Source: Candidatus Rifleibacteriota bacterium (GTDB lineage Bacteria; Muiribacteriota; Ozemobacteria; Ozemobacterales; Ozemobacteraceae). Taken from it: DNA of 64,000 nucleotides. Positions 18,689-28,365 of the stretch are shown in pieces. Every line of letters starts with the position of its first letter. Positions within the stretch are counted from its first letter, which is position 1. Where the stretch lies: the NCBI GenBank assembly GCA_015233155.1, contig JADFYG010000008.1, positions 51,591-115,590 of the forward strand, in the 5' to 3' direction. The translations under genes were made by a program, and so were the position numbers. The notes below the pieces were generated by a model. That model had not been told where the DNA came from. It saw only the letters and a list, made by a program, of their open reading frames with translations, and did no database searches.

Positions 18689-18743
18689 ACTCTTCTCCTG
18701 AAAACGCACCAGGTTGGAAGATTCACAATACACACAATCGCCA

Positions 18744-20465
18744 TCATGACCCGCGTCGACGCGACCGGCCGGCGTGTCCTTGAATCGTGACGCGCCCAAC
18801 GGAACGCTCCGAGTCACCGCGCGCAACAGCCAGAGGCTTCCCTTCTAAACTTAGCCCTGTGGCAAACATCGCGGTTCCGAGCGTGCCTGGAGTAGGCGTA
18901 AATTCCTGCAACTGTTTATGAGCCAGCCGGAATTGCCTGATCAGCGTGAGAATTGCCTCATCACGCCCCTGCGAACCCGGGAACGCAGTCATGAAATAAG
19001 GCACCAGGAATAGTTTTTTGTTAACACCTTTTGTCAAACGATCGAACCATTGGATAAACGCAGCAAAATCTGCGCCCGCCCCCTTACGCATTAATGATAG
19101 AACAACCGGATCAACGTGTTCTGGGGCAACCTTCAGCTGACCGGAAACATGACGTTCGAGAATCCTGATAAACGCCGCTTCGTCGCCTGGCTTCAGCAGA
19201 TCATAGCGCAAGCCCGATCCGAGAAATACATGTTTGATGCCGGGAAGCTCCAGGGCGCGACTGAGCAGATCAGCTAAAGCAGCGAGACCGCCTCGAATGT
19301 TCGGACAACGCCGGGGATGAGTGCAAACACCATCCAGACAACCGCCCGCAGAGCAATCCCAGCCATACATATTTACGGAAGGCCCGCCCAGATCGGGGAC
19401 TGTTCCGTGAAAATCAGGATGACCAGGAAACTCCGCGATCTCGGAAAGAATTGCCTCTACTGATCGCGAACGAATTCGTCGCCCCTGATGCAGAGCCAGC
19501 GCACAAAATGTGCAGGCGCCAAGACAACCACGATGCGAAACGACCGAAAAGCGCACGGGCTCAAGGCCAGGGATGGCCTCCTCATAAAGCGGGTGTTCCC
19601 GTCGATTGTAGCGAGATGCGGAAATCAGATCAGCTTCGCGCAGCCAATCACCAGCATCGGGGGGGAAACAGACTATATCTCCCTTGGGATGTGGTTGTAC
19701 CAGCGTTCGCGCGCCGGGGCGCACAGACAAGTCGATCGCTTTGGCAAGAGACAAAAACGCTGCGGGATCGGCACGACACTCGGCAGGTGAAGGCAATACC
19801 AATGCGCCGGTTCCCGCAACCTCAGTTCCCTGGCCCGGAAGGACCCGAATACATGTTTGCGGCAAACGCGGAAACCCCTTGTCGACGCCTGTATTGCGAA
19901 AGTGAGCGATCACACGTTCAATTGAGGCTTCTGCCATTCCGTAGACGATCATCGTCGCCCCAGTATCGATGAGCATCGGATCACGAATGGCATTTTCCCA
20001 GAAATCAAAATGCGCGAATCTTCGCAAGCTCGCCTCAACGCCTCCAAGAACGATTGGAGCGCCCGGGAATGCTTCACGCAGTCGTTGCGTATAGATGAGC
20101 GTCGCTCTTTTTGGACGCAATCCCGGACGACCGCCAGGCGACATACGATCCTCTTTTCTGGGCATTCGCATGGATGTATAATTTGCGACCATGCTGTCCA
20201 TCGCACCAGCCGTCACACCGAAAAAAAGTCGCGGACGTCCGAAAACCTTGAATTCATCTACACGTCGCCAATCGGGCTGAGCAATGACAGCGACCGTTAA
20301 ACCAAGTCTCTCAATACTTCGTGCCACTACTGCGGCTGGAAACAATGGATGATCAACATAAGCGTCACCGCTGACCAGAATGACATCGTATTCCGCATGC
20401 GGAGACAGTCCACGGCGATCAACTTTGCCCATCGCCGCCAGAGCGGGATATGGAAACCACGGCAT
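18744..20465 (-). CDS. YgiQ-family radical SAM protein
   Basis: 573 residues. The start at 20465 is chosen because AGGAGG lies six bases upstream; the ATG at 20486 is on the wrong side of that site. The N-terminal cobalamin-binding-like domain has the family hallmark VILVSGDAYVDHP. The radical SAM cluster motif is CLGACTFC in SHRGCLGACTFCALALHQGR, and a second Cys-rich stretch (DCSAGGCLDGVCTHPRRC) is also typical. YgiQ family length is about 570-740, and the short C-terminal tail here is basic. Function in the cell is not established for the family. Confidence 0.95.
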   Translation of the reverse strand: MPWFPYPALAAMGKVDRRGLSPHAEYDVILVSGDAYVDHPLFPAAVVARSIERLGLTVAVIAQPDWRRVDEFKVFGRPRLFFGVTAGAMDSMVANYTSMRMPRKEDRMSPGGRPGLRPKRATLIYTQRLREAFPGAPIVLGGVEASLRRFAHFDFWENAIRDPMLIDTGATMIVYGMAEASIERVIAHFRNTGVDKGFPRLPQTCIRVLPGQGTEVAGTGALVLPSPAECRADPAAFLSLAKAIDLSVRPGARTLVQPHPKGDIVCFPPDAGDWLREADLISASRYNRREHPLYEEAIPGLEPVRFSVVSHRGCLGACTFCALALHQGRRIRSRSVEAILSEIAEFPGHPDFHGTVPDLGGPSVNMYGWDCSAGGCLDGVCTHPRRCPNIRGGLAALADLLSRALELPGIKHVFLGSGLRYDLLKPGDEAAFIRILERHVSGQLKVAPEHVDPVVLSLMRKGAGADFAAFIQWFDRLTKGVNKKLFLVPYFMTAFPGSQGRDEAILTLIRQFRLAHKQLQEFTPTPGTLGTAMFATGLSLEGKPLAVARGDSERSVGRVTIQGHAGRSRRRGS

Positions 20466-20569
20466 GCCATGCCTCCTAGTATGCATTCCAGTTCAGCAGA
20501 TACAAATTGAATAATATTCTTTCGGATACCTGTATGAACGCACGACCATGCACTCCTGCATCTCGTGTA

Positions 20570-20598
20570 AGTGTATAATACACCACAACCAGACTCAA
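20570..20598 (-). promoter_or_regulatory. Possible sigma-70-type promoter for the YgiQ gene
   Basis: On the minus strand a -35 TTGAGT (20598-20593) is separated by 17 bp from a -10 TACACT (20575-20570), about 105 bp before the YgiQ start. The same place contains the perfect 13-bp palindrome GTGTATAATACAC (20571-20583), which could be an operator. The gap of about 270 bp between YgiQ and the FkbM gene holds nothing else obvious. Confidence 0.35.
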
Positions 20599-20737
20599 TC
20601 GTCTGGGTGATTTAACTGGAGTATGTGGCATGTTATACTTTGCATGTTCCAAGGCAAATTAAGTGCATCGTTAAACTGAAAAAGCGTCGGCAAATGCATC
20701 TCTAGCAATGCCACAACCGAATCAGGTGGAGATTTTT

Positions 20738-21715
20738 GTGCAACAAGTTACTGCTCTTCATGCGATTTCCGAAAAAGATCTTCCCTTTCGCGCAAAATTG
20801 CTTCAACGAATCGCTCGCGCCTGGCCTTTTCATCGTGGCAGAAGCTTTTTTATAAGGAATTTTCAACGTCTTATAGAGGAGCTTCCGCCATTCGTCCTTA
20901 CCAGAATCAAAGGCCTTGCGAAATCCATAGCCATTCCCAGAAACGACAGCACTGGTCTGGTACTGATTCTATACGGAGAACATGACGCCCATATCGGCTT
21001 CCATGAAAGATATTTATTGAACATCGCCTGCGACATTGCGATTGCGCAGCCGGAACTGACGGTTCTGGATGTGGGAGCTAATTTAGGATCATTTGCACTG
21101 GTCATTGCAACCCGTTGCGGCAAAAGATGCATAGCCTTCGAACCACAACCAGACCTGGCTGCATTGCTCCACAAGAATGCAACAGAACGCCTGGGAATAG
21201 ATTCAGTGGAAGTTCGGCCGTATGGTCTCTCAAATGTCTCAGGAACCATCGGATTCGAGCGAGGCCCACAAAATTCTGGTGATGCCAGAATAAATATAAA
21301 TTCTTCTGATAGTTCGATAACGATTCACAGATTGGATCAGGTTTTTTCTCCGGATGACTGGAAAGATGTTTGTTTGATGAAAATTGATGTGGAAACCCAT
21401 GAACCGGAAGTTCTGGAAGGCGCTCAAAAGCTGTGGGAACATCATCGCCCCCCGCTTATTTTTGAGGTTTTACCACATGAATTGGCTAAGCAGGGTAAAA
21501 GCTGTAAAGAAATCGGGAAATTCCTGCGAAGCAATGGTTATAAAAATTTTATGGCCATCGATCGCTTCTTATACCCTCCTGAACTCGGCGTTGGATACAT
21601 TTCCAATATTCTGGCCTGGGGGGACCGGTTACCGCTGCCTGATATAGAATCCCGCGTTCATTTAAGACTTCCCAAGTATTTAAGTCATACGCCTCTAACC
21701 CCTATAAATTTTTAA
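20738..21715 (+). CDS. FkbM-family methyltransferase
   Basis: 325 residues from a GTG at 20738, preceded at six bases by GGTGGAG. An in-frame ATG ten codons earlier has no ribosome site. SAM-binding motif I is LDVGANLGSFALV and motif II region AFEPQP. The FkbM hallmark KIDVETHEPEVLEGA is present near residue 215. Family members methylate sugar hydroxyls or lipids, and the polysaccharide neighbours suggest a glycan methyltransferase. It is followed by the putative glycosyltransferase at 21854. Confidence 0.92.
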   Translation: MQQVTALHAISEKDLPFRAKLLQRIARAWPFHRGRSFFIRNFQRLIEELPPFVLTRIKGLAKSIAIPRNDSTGLVLILYGEHDAHIGFHERYLLNIACDIAIAQPELTVLDVGANLGSFALVIATRCGKRCIAFEPQPDLAALLHKNATERLGIDSVEVRPYGLSNVSGTIGFERGPQNSGDARININSSDSSITIHRLDQVFSPDDWKDVCLMKIDVETHEPEVLEGAQKLWEHHRPPLIFEVLPHELAKQGKSCKEIGKFLRSNGYKNFMAIDRFLYPPELGVGYISNILAWGDRLPLPDIESRVHLRLPKYLSHTPLTPINF

Positions 21716-21769
21716 ATTATACAGAAACGCAATGAAATTTGTTTATGTATTCGGTCATGATTTTCGTAG

Positions 21770-21790
21770 GGGCGGGTTTCAAACCCGCCC
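21770..21790. repeat. 21-bp perfect GC-rich palindrome (REP-like)
   Basis: GGGCGGGTTTCAAACCCGCC and one further C form a near-perfect hairpin with a one-base loop, preceded by GTAG. It lies between two plus-strand genes. No T-run follows, so it is more like a short dispersed REP-type palindrome than a terminator, although it could slow transcription. Confidence 0.7.
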
Positions 21791-21853
21791 GATAAAACAA
21801 AATTAAATGCACCTTTGTATAAGTCGGATCACTTATGTTTTGCGGAGAAATTC

Positions 21854-22732
21854 GTGAATTCCATGAACAAACAGATTGTCCGCACTCTTCTTGGTCACAA
21901 AGACGTCCAAATGGGGCTTCGGTGTCTTGGTTCCTTGCGAAAGCAGTCCGCAGAACCTGTCGAGTTTTGTATTCATGATGATGGAACAATTGATAATACA
22001 GACAAGGGAAATCTTCAGGAAACATTGGTGAATGTCCGGTTTATTGCAAGGAAAGAAGCCGATCATCGAGTGGCTGATCTCTTGTCTTCTTATCCAAAAT
22101 GCCTGGAATTTCGCAGGAAACTGGTTTTCACTCTTAAATTATTTGATGTGGCTCTTCTTGCTGAGGAAGACAGTATTACATTTTGCGACAGTGATGTTTT
22201 CTTTTTCCGGCCTTTTTCGGGAATGTTTTCCTTCCCTGATAAAAATGCCAATTGTATTTTCATGCAGGATATTCAGGAGGCTTATTCCATTAGGCCATGG
22301 CATCTAAGGCCTTTTGGAACATTACGATTTCCGCATGTATTGAACAGTGGACTTTTTGTCATAAGAAAAAACTTATTCGATCTGGACGCGCTGGAAAAGT
22401 TCTTTTCACTCACTGAAAATCCATCATGGAGCCCCTGGTTGGAACAAACCGCATGGGGTTTACTGGCCGGAAACAAAATGGGGTATTTGTGGGATGGTGA
22501 TTATGTGAAAGTAATTCAGTCAGAGAAATGTTTTCGCGGCGGAATCGTGGCGGGGCACTTCGTCGGTCCGGTACGAAAATTGTTGGGAAAAGTTGACACA
22601 AAGCAAGTTTCAACCTCGTCTTATGTGGAAATACCACTCACTGCCATGAAACCTCTTACAGCGCCACAGCTTTTTCTCGATCAGCTCCGCCGCTACCTTA
22701 AAACAAGGGTCTTTCCGTTATTCCCCCGTTGA
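21854..22732 (+). CDS. Putative glycosyltransferase (GT-A-like)
   Basis: 292 residues from a GTG at 21854 with GGAG six bases upstream; an ATG three codons later is an alternative. It looks like a GT-A fold enzyme: an N-terminal segment MGLRCLGSLRKQSAEPVEF resembling nucleotide-sugar folds, a DxD-type metal motif FCDSDVFFFRP around residue 105, and a conserved-looking LNSGLFVIRKNL and LEQTAWGLL in the acceptor half. No exact family is recognised. The adjacent FkbM gene supports a glycan role. Confidence 0.75.
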   Translation: MNSMNKQIVRTLLGHKDVQMGLRCLGSLRKQSAEPVEFCIHDDGTIDNTDKGNLQETLVNVRFIARKEADHRVADLLSSYPKCLEFRRKLVFTLKLFDVALLAEEDSITFCDSDVFFFRPFSGMFSFPDKNANCIFMQDIQEAYSIRPWHLRPFGTLRFPHVLNSGLFVIRKNLFDLDALEKFFSLTENPSWSPWLEQTAWGLLAGNKMGYLWDGDYVKVIQSEKCFRGGIVAGHFVGPVRKLLGKVDTKQVSTSSYVEIPLTAMKPLTAPQLFLDQLRRYLKTRVFPLFPR

Positions 22733-22769
22733 TTTTTATCAACAATACTTTAATGTTAATTGACCCGCT

Positions 22770-24596
22770 TTATTTCAGATATTTGTTCTTCAATTTCTGA
22801 AGCCGCTGCTGATAACTTTCAATAACGCCGCCCTGGGGAGCTGTGCTATTAGTCGTGCTATTCGTGGTATTTTCGGGCAATTCCTGATTCACTGTTGCAG
22901 CATTTTTGCTCGTGGAAGGTAATAGAGTCTCTGCAGAAGGTGCTTCTCTCCCAGGGGATGCCGCAACATGCCGGTTATTTATCCGGGACTGAATTGGAAC
23001 GATATGTGGCGTAATCAATATCATCAAATTTGTGCGTTTTTTCTGCTTGCTGGAAAACTTGAAAAAATCTCCGATTACAGGAATATCGCTCAAAACAGGA
23101 ACGTTTTTGTTACTGCGAACGTTTTCATCGCGCAACAACCCACCGATAACTACCGTTTCACCGTTCTTCACTTCAACATTAGTTGATGTGCGGCGCTGGG
23201 TGGTTATCGGCCCATTATCCGTCATACTGACCAGATCAGAAACTGTAGGATCGAGTTGCATGACTACTGTATCAGCCAAAGTATTTACCTGCGGCGTAAC
23301 GTTCAGAATTATGCCGACATCGATAAATTGCACATTTTGAGTAGTACCAGTCTGATTCAAGGTAACTGAACTCTTATAGGGATATTTGGTTGAAATGTCT
23401 ATTGTAGCAGTCTTCCCTGAAATGGTCATCAAGCGAGGCTGAGATAGAATCTGCCCTTTATTCTGATTTTCTACGGCACGTAAAGCACCGGTAACATTCG
23501 AAAGATCCCATCTGCCGAAAAGAAAGCCGCCGCCAATTTGCGCACCGGTATTGCCGGTATTTGTAGTTGCGCCCGCCCGGTTCGGATCCTTTAATACTGC
23601 TCCCCATTGGTCTTGAACGTTCCAGCTGATTCCCAGATTTTTGTCTGTTCCATCTTCAAGTGCCACAATATGAGCTTCGATCAGTACTTGAGCGATCGGT
23701 GTATTAATTCGCTTGAAATACTCTCGAATCATTTCCATCTTTGCTCTGTTAGTGGTTATCATGAGAATCCGACGAATTTTATCCAGGAGAAAAAATTCCT
23801 TGCGTGGACCCGGTTCCTGCTGAGCCGGTTTATTCAAAAGTGTTGAAGCAGTTAATTGACTCTGGACTTCTGATGCTGCCTCTGATTGATTATGCTCTCC
23901 ATAGAGGATATCGCAGAGATTTTTTTCAATATCTCCGAACTCCGTGACGTATTCAAGCGTAAAACTTTCGCTGATTAGCTCTTCGGGGATGATAACCTCA
24001 GCCGTTACCAAAGTTCCATCAATTTCCTGGGCTAAGCTGGCAACCGCCTCGATACTCTTTTCCGTGCCAATCATTACCAGTGAATTCGTTGGAACATCTG
24101 CAACGATGCTGACATCTCTTGTAATTAATTTTGCCAATAATCCAGTGACACTTTCAACCTTCCGCTTTTTCAAAGTGAAAATACGCGTTACCGGTGGCTT
24201 TTCTACTGGAGGTGCCAACACGGGAGACATAGTAGCCAACAGTACAGGCGCTGCCGACTGAGCAGTTCCCTTAAATATATGAATCGAATTTCCATCCAGT
24301 GCCCACATATAGGGTTTGCCTTCGAGCAATTTGTTGACGGCAAATTCAAGCGACGCTCCATGTATGTTGACATTTACCGACTCATCCAGGGGTACGTGAG
24401 CTTCGAATTTTTTCCCGGCCTGATCGGCGACAAGTTTCAAAGCCGACTCAAGGGGAGTATCCTGCAATACGAGCTCAATGGTGGGAGCACCATCCTGAGC
24501 CCAGGCAGCCCCTATCAATGTTGCAAGCACAAGTACCACAAGACCTGCCAACCGATGAGTTCGAGGCATTGGCCATATAAACTTCATTACATTCAT
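22770..24596 (-). CDS. Outer-membrane secretin (PilQ/GspD family)
   Basis: 608 residues with a signal peptide ending in AAWA (about residue 33). A short N0-like domain follows, then further N-domains (VTRIFTLKKRKVESVTGLL; ESFTLEYVTEFGDIEKNLCDIL), and the secretin channel domain from about residue 310: VLIEAHIVAL, ILSQPRLMTISG, VEVKNGETVVIGGLLRD and VPVLSDIPVIGDFF. A 70-residue S/T/N-rich tail ends in a short coiled segment. It forms the outer-membrane pore of the pilus/secretion machine encoded upstream and is the last gene of that operon, 40 bp after the PilP-like gene. Confidence 0.95.
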   Translation of the reverse strand: MNVMKFIWPMPRTHRLAGLVVLVLATLIGAAWAQDGAPTIELVLQDTPLESALKLVADQAGKKFEAHVPLDESVNVNIHGASLEFAVNKLLEGKPYMWALDGNSIHIFKGTAQSAAPVLLATMSPVLAPPVEKPPVTRIFTLKKRKVESVTGLLAKLITRDVSIVADVPTNSLVMIGTEKSIEAVASLAQEIDGTLVTAEVIIPEELISESFTLEYVTEFGDIEKNLCDILYGEHNQSEAASEVQSQLTASTLLNKPAQQEPGPRKEFFLLDKIRRILMITTNRAKMEMIREYFKRINTPIAQVLIEAHIVALEDGTDKNLGISWNVQDQWGAVLKDPNRAGATTNTGNTGAQIGGGFLFGRWDLSNVTGALRAVENQNKGQILSQPRLMTISGKTATIDISTKYPYKSSVTLNQTGTTQNVQFIDVGIILNVTPQVNTLADTVVMQLDPTVSDLVSMTDNGPITTQRRTSTNVEVKNGETVVIGGLLRDENVRSNKNVPVLSDIPVIGDFFKFSSKQKKRTNLMILITPHIVPIQSRINNRHVAASPGREAPSAETLLPSTSKNAATVNQELPENTTNSTTNSTAPQGGVIESYQQRLQKLKNKYLK

Positions 24597-24636
24597 ATCC
24601 GGTTTCCTTCGTTATAAGGGTTCGATAATCAGATCT

Positions 24637-25041
24637 TCATCTGTTTTGAACTACAATTTCTTTACTCGCGGACCCGATCAAAACTCGACATTTGTTTCCG
24701 CTTATATCCTGAATAGTTATTCCATCAAGCGTCTGTCCAGACGCAAGCTGAACAATACGATTCGATCCATCAAGAAATACAGCGGAAAAACCGCCAGCCT
24801 GACTGTGAGTTATACCTTTGAACCTGGCATTTTCAAAAAATCTCGGGCGAAATGGATCCATTACTTTGACCGCAGCTGAAGCTAATTCCGCAGGATCCGC
24901 CGGATAATTTGGAACCTGAATGAAGCTTGGGGTCCATTCGGGTATTTTTTGAACAGGAACTGGCTCAAACACATACATGATGGTGAAAATCAAACAAACG
25001 CATATCGATGCAAGAAGAACGAATCGTGCAGGCGTATTCAT
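24637..25041 (-). CDS. PilP/GspC-like inner-membrane linker protein
   Basis: 134 residues from the ATG at 25041, which has GGGAGAA upstream and overlaps the stop of the PilO-like gene by 4 bp (ATGA). There is one N-terminal membrane helix, a proline-rich spacer, and a C-terminal beta domain (GFSAVFLDGSNRIVQLASGQTLDGITIQ) like the pilot-binding domains of PilP and GspC that contact the secretin. Position between the PilO-like gene and the secretin supports this. Sequence identity alone would not prove it. Confidence 0.75.
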   Translation of the reverse strand: MNTPARFVLLASICVCLIFTIMYVFEPVPVQKIPEWTPSFIQVPNYPADPAELASAAVKVMDPFRPRFFENARFKGITHSQAGGFSAVFLDGSNRIVQLASGQTLDGITIQDISGNKCRVLIGSASKEIVVQNR

Positions 25042-25589
25042 TTTCTCCCATCCTTTGCCAGGAGACTTTGTGCCAGCGCCGAATCTAACGAAAGGAGCTC
25101 CATTCCGGCATCCCAAATGATTTCGCCGGGCTTCTTAGACGTTATGGTGATCGTGCGCAAACGAACTATCTGCCCGCTACATTCAAGCCATGCCAATGCC
25201 GAAACGGCTTTTTGAAATGAACCTTCATAATGGAGCCTGAATGGCCATCGAACAATTTTACCATCTGACATAAAGGATTCAGCGGGGTGAAATTCCCAAA
25301 TACCTGGAAATTGCAGTCTGGTCTGATCAACCTTCGACCAAAGGCTGTCTCGGATTTTATCAAAGGCAGGCAATAGTTGACTGACGGAATTGAAGCCATT
25401 CGCCAGAATCTCGCTGGTCATGTCATTGAGCTGCTTACGCGGAGCCGGCTCCATTGTCGTCGCAAGTCTCATATTAGCCAGAATTTGGCGATCGGCATTG
25501 AAATCTGCCATCATAGGGAAAATCAGCCGCTGAAAATAAATGACGATCAGACCGATTCCAACTAATATCTTTAAGGGTCTCTCAAGCAT
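25038..25589 (-). CDS. PilO/GspM-like inner-membrane protein
   Basis: 183 residues: a short cytoplasmic start, one membrane helix (ILVGIGLIVIYFQRLIF), a helical region, and a C-terminal ferredoxin-like part (FRLHYEGSFQKAVSALAWLE ... IVRLRTITI). This layout and its place after the PilM-PilN fusion match PilO of type IV pili or GspM of type II secretion. It starts 2 bp after the upstream stop and overlaps the next gene by 4 bp, so translation is coupled. Confidence 0.8.
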   Translation of the reverse strand: MLERPLKILVGIGLIVIYFQRLIFPMMADFNADRQILANMRLATTMEPAPRKQLNDMTSEILANGFNSVSQLLPAFDKIRDSLWSKVDQTRLQFPGIWEFHPAESFMSDGKIVRWPFRLHYEGSFQKAVSALAWLECSGQIVRLRTITITSKKPGEIIWDAGMELLSLDSALAQSLLAKDGRK

Positions 25590-25591
25590 AA

Positions 25592-27127
25592 TTAGTGAAT
25601 GACCCCCGATGAAATTACAAAGCCCATTGAAAAATCGGAATTGCCGGGAGAAAAAGAAATTTTAGGATCCGTAAGCCATGGAAACCGCTTTAGTGCCTCC
25701 CAGAATGAGAGAGCAGTTTCTGTGTTTAAAGCAATTCCACTGAGCGAGATATTGCTGGTATTCGGAGAATAATCGAACCTGACAATACGCACATTTGCCG
25801 GCACTCTTTTGCTTATTTCTATTACAAGACTCGCAGCAGTAACTGATTTTGGGAGCTCTCCCAATAGAATATCCGACATCCCCTTCAGAGCGGCCTGCTG
25901 TGATTTAGTCATCTCATCACGCTGAAGAAAAAGACGGCTTTTCTCCTCTTTCAGCTGCAGGGCTTTCATCTGTCCTTTCACCATATCATGATTTATTTTG
26001 ATGAATGCAAAAGGAGTGCAGAGGAAGAAAAAGGAAAACAACCAGATAATACGAGGCGTAAGAATAAAGCTGAAAAGTGGAGGCTTCCTGGGTAAAAGGC
26101 TGACTGTGCTGGGATAAAGTATGCCCTGTAGCCAATTACTCCTGCTATCATCGTTGACTGCAGATTCATCAAGAGGTTTCACAGCCAACGAAAATGACTG
26201 TTCAAGCAATTCTTTAAGGCCTTTTATTTCCAGGCAGGGGAGGCTTAGATAAATGGTCTGGTCGCTTCGCTCTTTTTCTTTCGAACGAATGAATGCGAAG
26301 AAGGGAGTTATTCTTGCCAGTAACTCCCGCATGTTTTGCTGAATGATCTCGACAGTATTGGAATCAGGGTTTTCCACTCGGCCGGTAAGATATTCTTCAA
26401 TTTTATCCGTCTTGAGTTTGAGAGCCTCGACAAGTCTGTTTTCAAGCTCTTTCACAGAACCTGTAAGGGCAGTTCGCATGGCTATGACCTCGCCCTGACG
26501 AAGCACGATCATATGCACCTGGGAATAACCAAGAGAAATTATACATGCGGAACCATGATGTCCCAACAATTTCCTCTGCTGCTGAAACCTGCCGATTGCA
26601 GCTTCAAACGCTGTTGTGATGCGACTAATGTTATATCCCAGCTCGGTAAAAATATTTTGCAGACGATTAAAATATCCCCGAGTGACCGATGAAACCAGAT
26701 ATTCACGGTTTTTCTGATCTATAAGAGCCAGCGGCCTGAGAGCAAAAACCATTTCGACGTTAGTGCCAAAATAATCTTCCCTTTTCAGATTCAAATGCTC
26801 AAGAATTTCTTTTTCCGCCATCGTGACTGGAAACGGCAAAATACGCGCGCCAGCCTCGTTCCAGAGAACCAGCGACACGGCATGAATCGCGCCGAGCAAT
26901 TCAGGCACATGGTGTCGTAATGCACCAAATACGTCACCTCCCTGAAAAGGCAGGTAATGTGACTTCCATCCCCTGGCGACAGGAATCAGAAATCTGAGAT
27001 AGGTCTCTTCGATTTCAATGATAGCCTCAGGAGCAGAAGAAAACAACTCAGCGTAACTCACAAATCTCTCATAACTTCCTCTCAGAGATAAACCATGAAT
27101 AGTATCATCGAATTGCCACAGTTGCAA
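25592..27127 (-). CDS. PilM-PilN fusion (GspL-like) assembly protein
   Basis: 511 residues. The first ~330 form an actin-like PilM fold without obvious signal (CIISLGYSQVHMIVLRQGEV as the phosphate-2-like strand-turn). One membrane helix near residue 355 (IIWLFSFFFLCTPFAFI) is followed by a coiled segment and a PilN-like periplasmic domain (VTAASLVIEISKRVPANVRIV). Type IV pili normally have separate pilM and pilN; GspL of type II secretion has this fused layout. The apparent start codon is TTG at 27127, and no ATG lies near it. It is 13 bp after the platform gene. Confidence 0.82.
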   Translation of the reverse strand: MQLWQFDDTIHGLSLRGSYERFVSYAELFSSAPEAIIEIEETYLRFLIPVARGWKSHYLPFQGGDVFGALRHHVPELLGAIHAVSLVLWNEAGARILPFPVTMAEKEILEHLNLKREDYFGTNVEMVFALRPLALIDQKNREYLVSSVTRGYFNRLQNIFTELGYNISRITTAFEAAIGRFQQQRKLLGHHGSACIISLGYSQVHMIVLRQGEVIAMRTALTGSVKELENRLVEALKLKTDKIEEYLTGRVENPDSNTVEIIQQNMRELLARITPFFAFIRSKEKERSDQTIYLSLPCLEIKGLKELLEQSFSLAVKPLDESAVNDDSRSNWLQGILYPSTVSLLPRKPPLFSFILTPRIIWLFSFFFLCTPFAFIKINHDMVKGQMKALQLKEEKSRLFLQRDEMTKSQQAALKGMSDILLGELPKSVTAASLVIEISKRVPANVRIVRFDYSPNTSNISLSGIALNTETALSFWEALKRFPWLTDPKISFSPGNSDFSMGFVISSGVIH

Positions 27128-27140
27128 CCGGTCAAAATCT

Positions 27141-28358
27141 TCACTTCCCGCCGCCCATCAAAGAGGACATCTCCATTATAGGCATAACGATAGACAACAT
27201 AATAAAACCAACAATACCTGCAATTACAACGATCATCATCGGTTCAATGACACTCAAAGCGGTGCGAATAGATTCCTGTAACCTCTCATCGTAAAAGCCG
27301 GCAATTTCATCAAACATACGGTCCAAACTTCCGGTTTTTTCGCCAGTTTCAATAAGTTTTAATGCCATTGGCGGAAAAACAATATTCCCCTCCAGGGCAA
27401 GTCTGATTGTGCTTCCCCGCTCGACATAGTTGCGCATGTTCTCAACCAGTTTTTTGGCTGTGGGCATCGTAAGTGTGTTCTCTAATGCCAGCAAAAGTTC
27501 AATTAGTGGAACACCGGCACCTAGAAGCAGGGCAAGTGTTTCGGAAATATGAACCACCAGGTAACTCTGCACAACCTGACCGGCAAACGGCAGACGCAAA
27601 GCAACCTCAGAAAACATCCAGCGTCCGGTTTGAGTCAGAACTGTGATAATCGCAAGAATAATAGCGCCTATGAGACAGCAGAACAATAGAACCAGATTGG
27701 CGCGGGTAAAATTGCTGATAGCCAAAAGAATCTGAGTAGGTAATGGTAAAGCGATCTTGGCGGATGAAAAGATCATGGCAAAACGAGGAAGAGCATAACC
27801 GAATAAAAGCAGCATGACCAGTGACGCAACTGTTACCAACAGAGCCGGGTAAGTCAGGGCACCAATAAGCTGATTGCGCAGAGAGGTGGCTCGTTTGCTG
27901 ATTTTTGAGAGCTTGTCCAGGACTTTTTCAAGCACGCCACCGGTTTCCGCAAGTCGAATCATGCCGATAAAAAACGGATCGAAAACCTCCGTATGCGTTC
28001 CAAAAGCCATTGACAGTGCGCGCCCTTGCTCTACTTCGCGAAGTACGTCCCCGAGAACCTTCTTGAAAACTCGATGAGTTTCTCCGGTCTGGAGAGATGC
28101 CAGCGCCTCAGTCAATGAAACACCGCTACGTATAAGCATCGCGAGCTGGATTAGAAAAGCATTGAAAACTGAGGCTGGAATCCAGGTCAGAGCTTTTATT
28201 TCAGTATTAAAACCAAAACCGCCACTGACCAGACTTACGCGGGTGACGAACATTCCCTGTTGGGATAAGGAGATCGTTGCCGCTCGCTCATCAGCTGCAT
28301 CGACCACTCCCTGAATCTCAACACCTTCCGCCGTTCGCGCTTTATAATGATAATTCAT
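27141..28358 (-). CDS. Inner-membrane platform protein (PilC/GspF family)
   Basis: 405 residues with the two repeated GspF domains, each ending in membrane helices. First half: FLIQLAMLIRSGVSLTEALASLQ; second half: ISETLALLLGAGVPLIELLLALENT and LKLIETGEKTGSLDRMFDEIAGFYDE. The N-terminus YHYKARTAEGVEIQGVVDA is the usual start of the family. It couples the assembly ATPase to pilin extraction from the membrane. It follows the ATPase gene by 7 bp. Confidence 0.95.
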   Translation of the reverse strand: MNYHYKARTAEGVEIQGVVDAADERAATISLSQQGMFVTRVSLVSGGFGFNTEIKALTWIPASVFNAFLIQLAMLIRSGVSLTEALASLQTGETHRVFKKVLGDVLREVEQGRALSMAFGTHTEVFDPFFIGMIRLAETGGVLEKVLDKLSKISKRATSLRNQLIGALTYPALLVTVASLVMLLLFGYALPRFAMIFSSAKIALPLPTQILLAISNFTRANLVLLFCCLIGAIILAIITVLTQTGRWMFSEVALRLPFAGQVVQSYLVVHISETLALLLGAGVPLIELLLALENTLTMPTAKKLVENMRNYVERGSTIRLALEGNIVFPPMALKLIETGEKTGSLDRMFDEIAGFYDERLQESIRTALSVIEPMMIVVIAGIVGFIMLSIVMPIMEMSSLMGGGK

Positions 28359-28365
28359 TGCATGT

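Noticed and set aside
18689..18826. N-terminal extension of the GNAT gene into YgiQ
   Set aside because: The extension begins at TTG with no ribosome site, while a GTG with AGGAG lies at 18688.
22728..22743. Hairpin GTTGAT-TTTT-ATCAAC between the glycosyltransferase and secretin ends
   Set aside because: Six-base AT-rich stem covering the stop codon, too weak for a terminator call.
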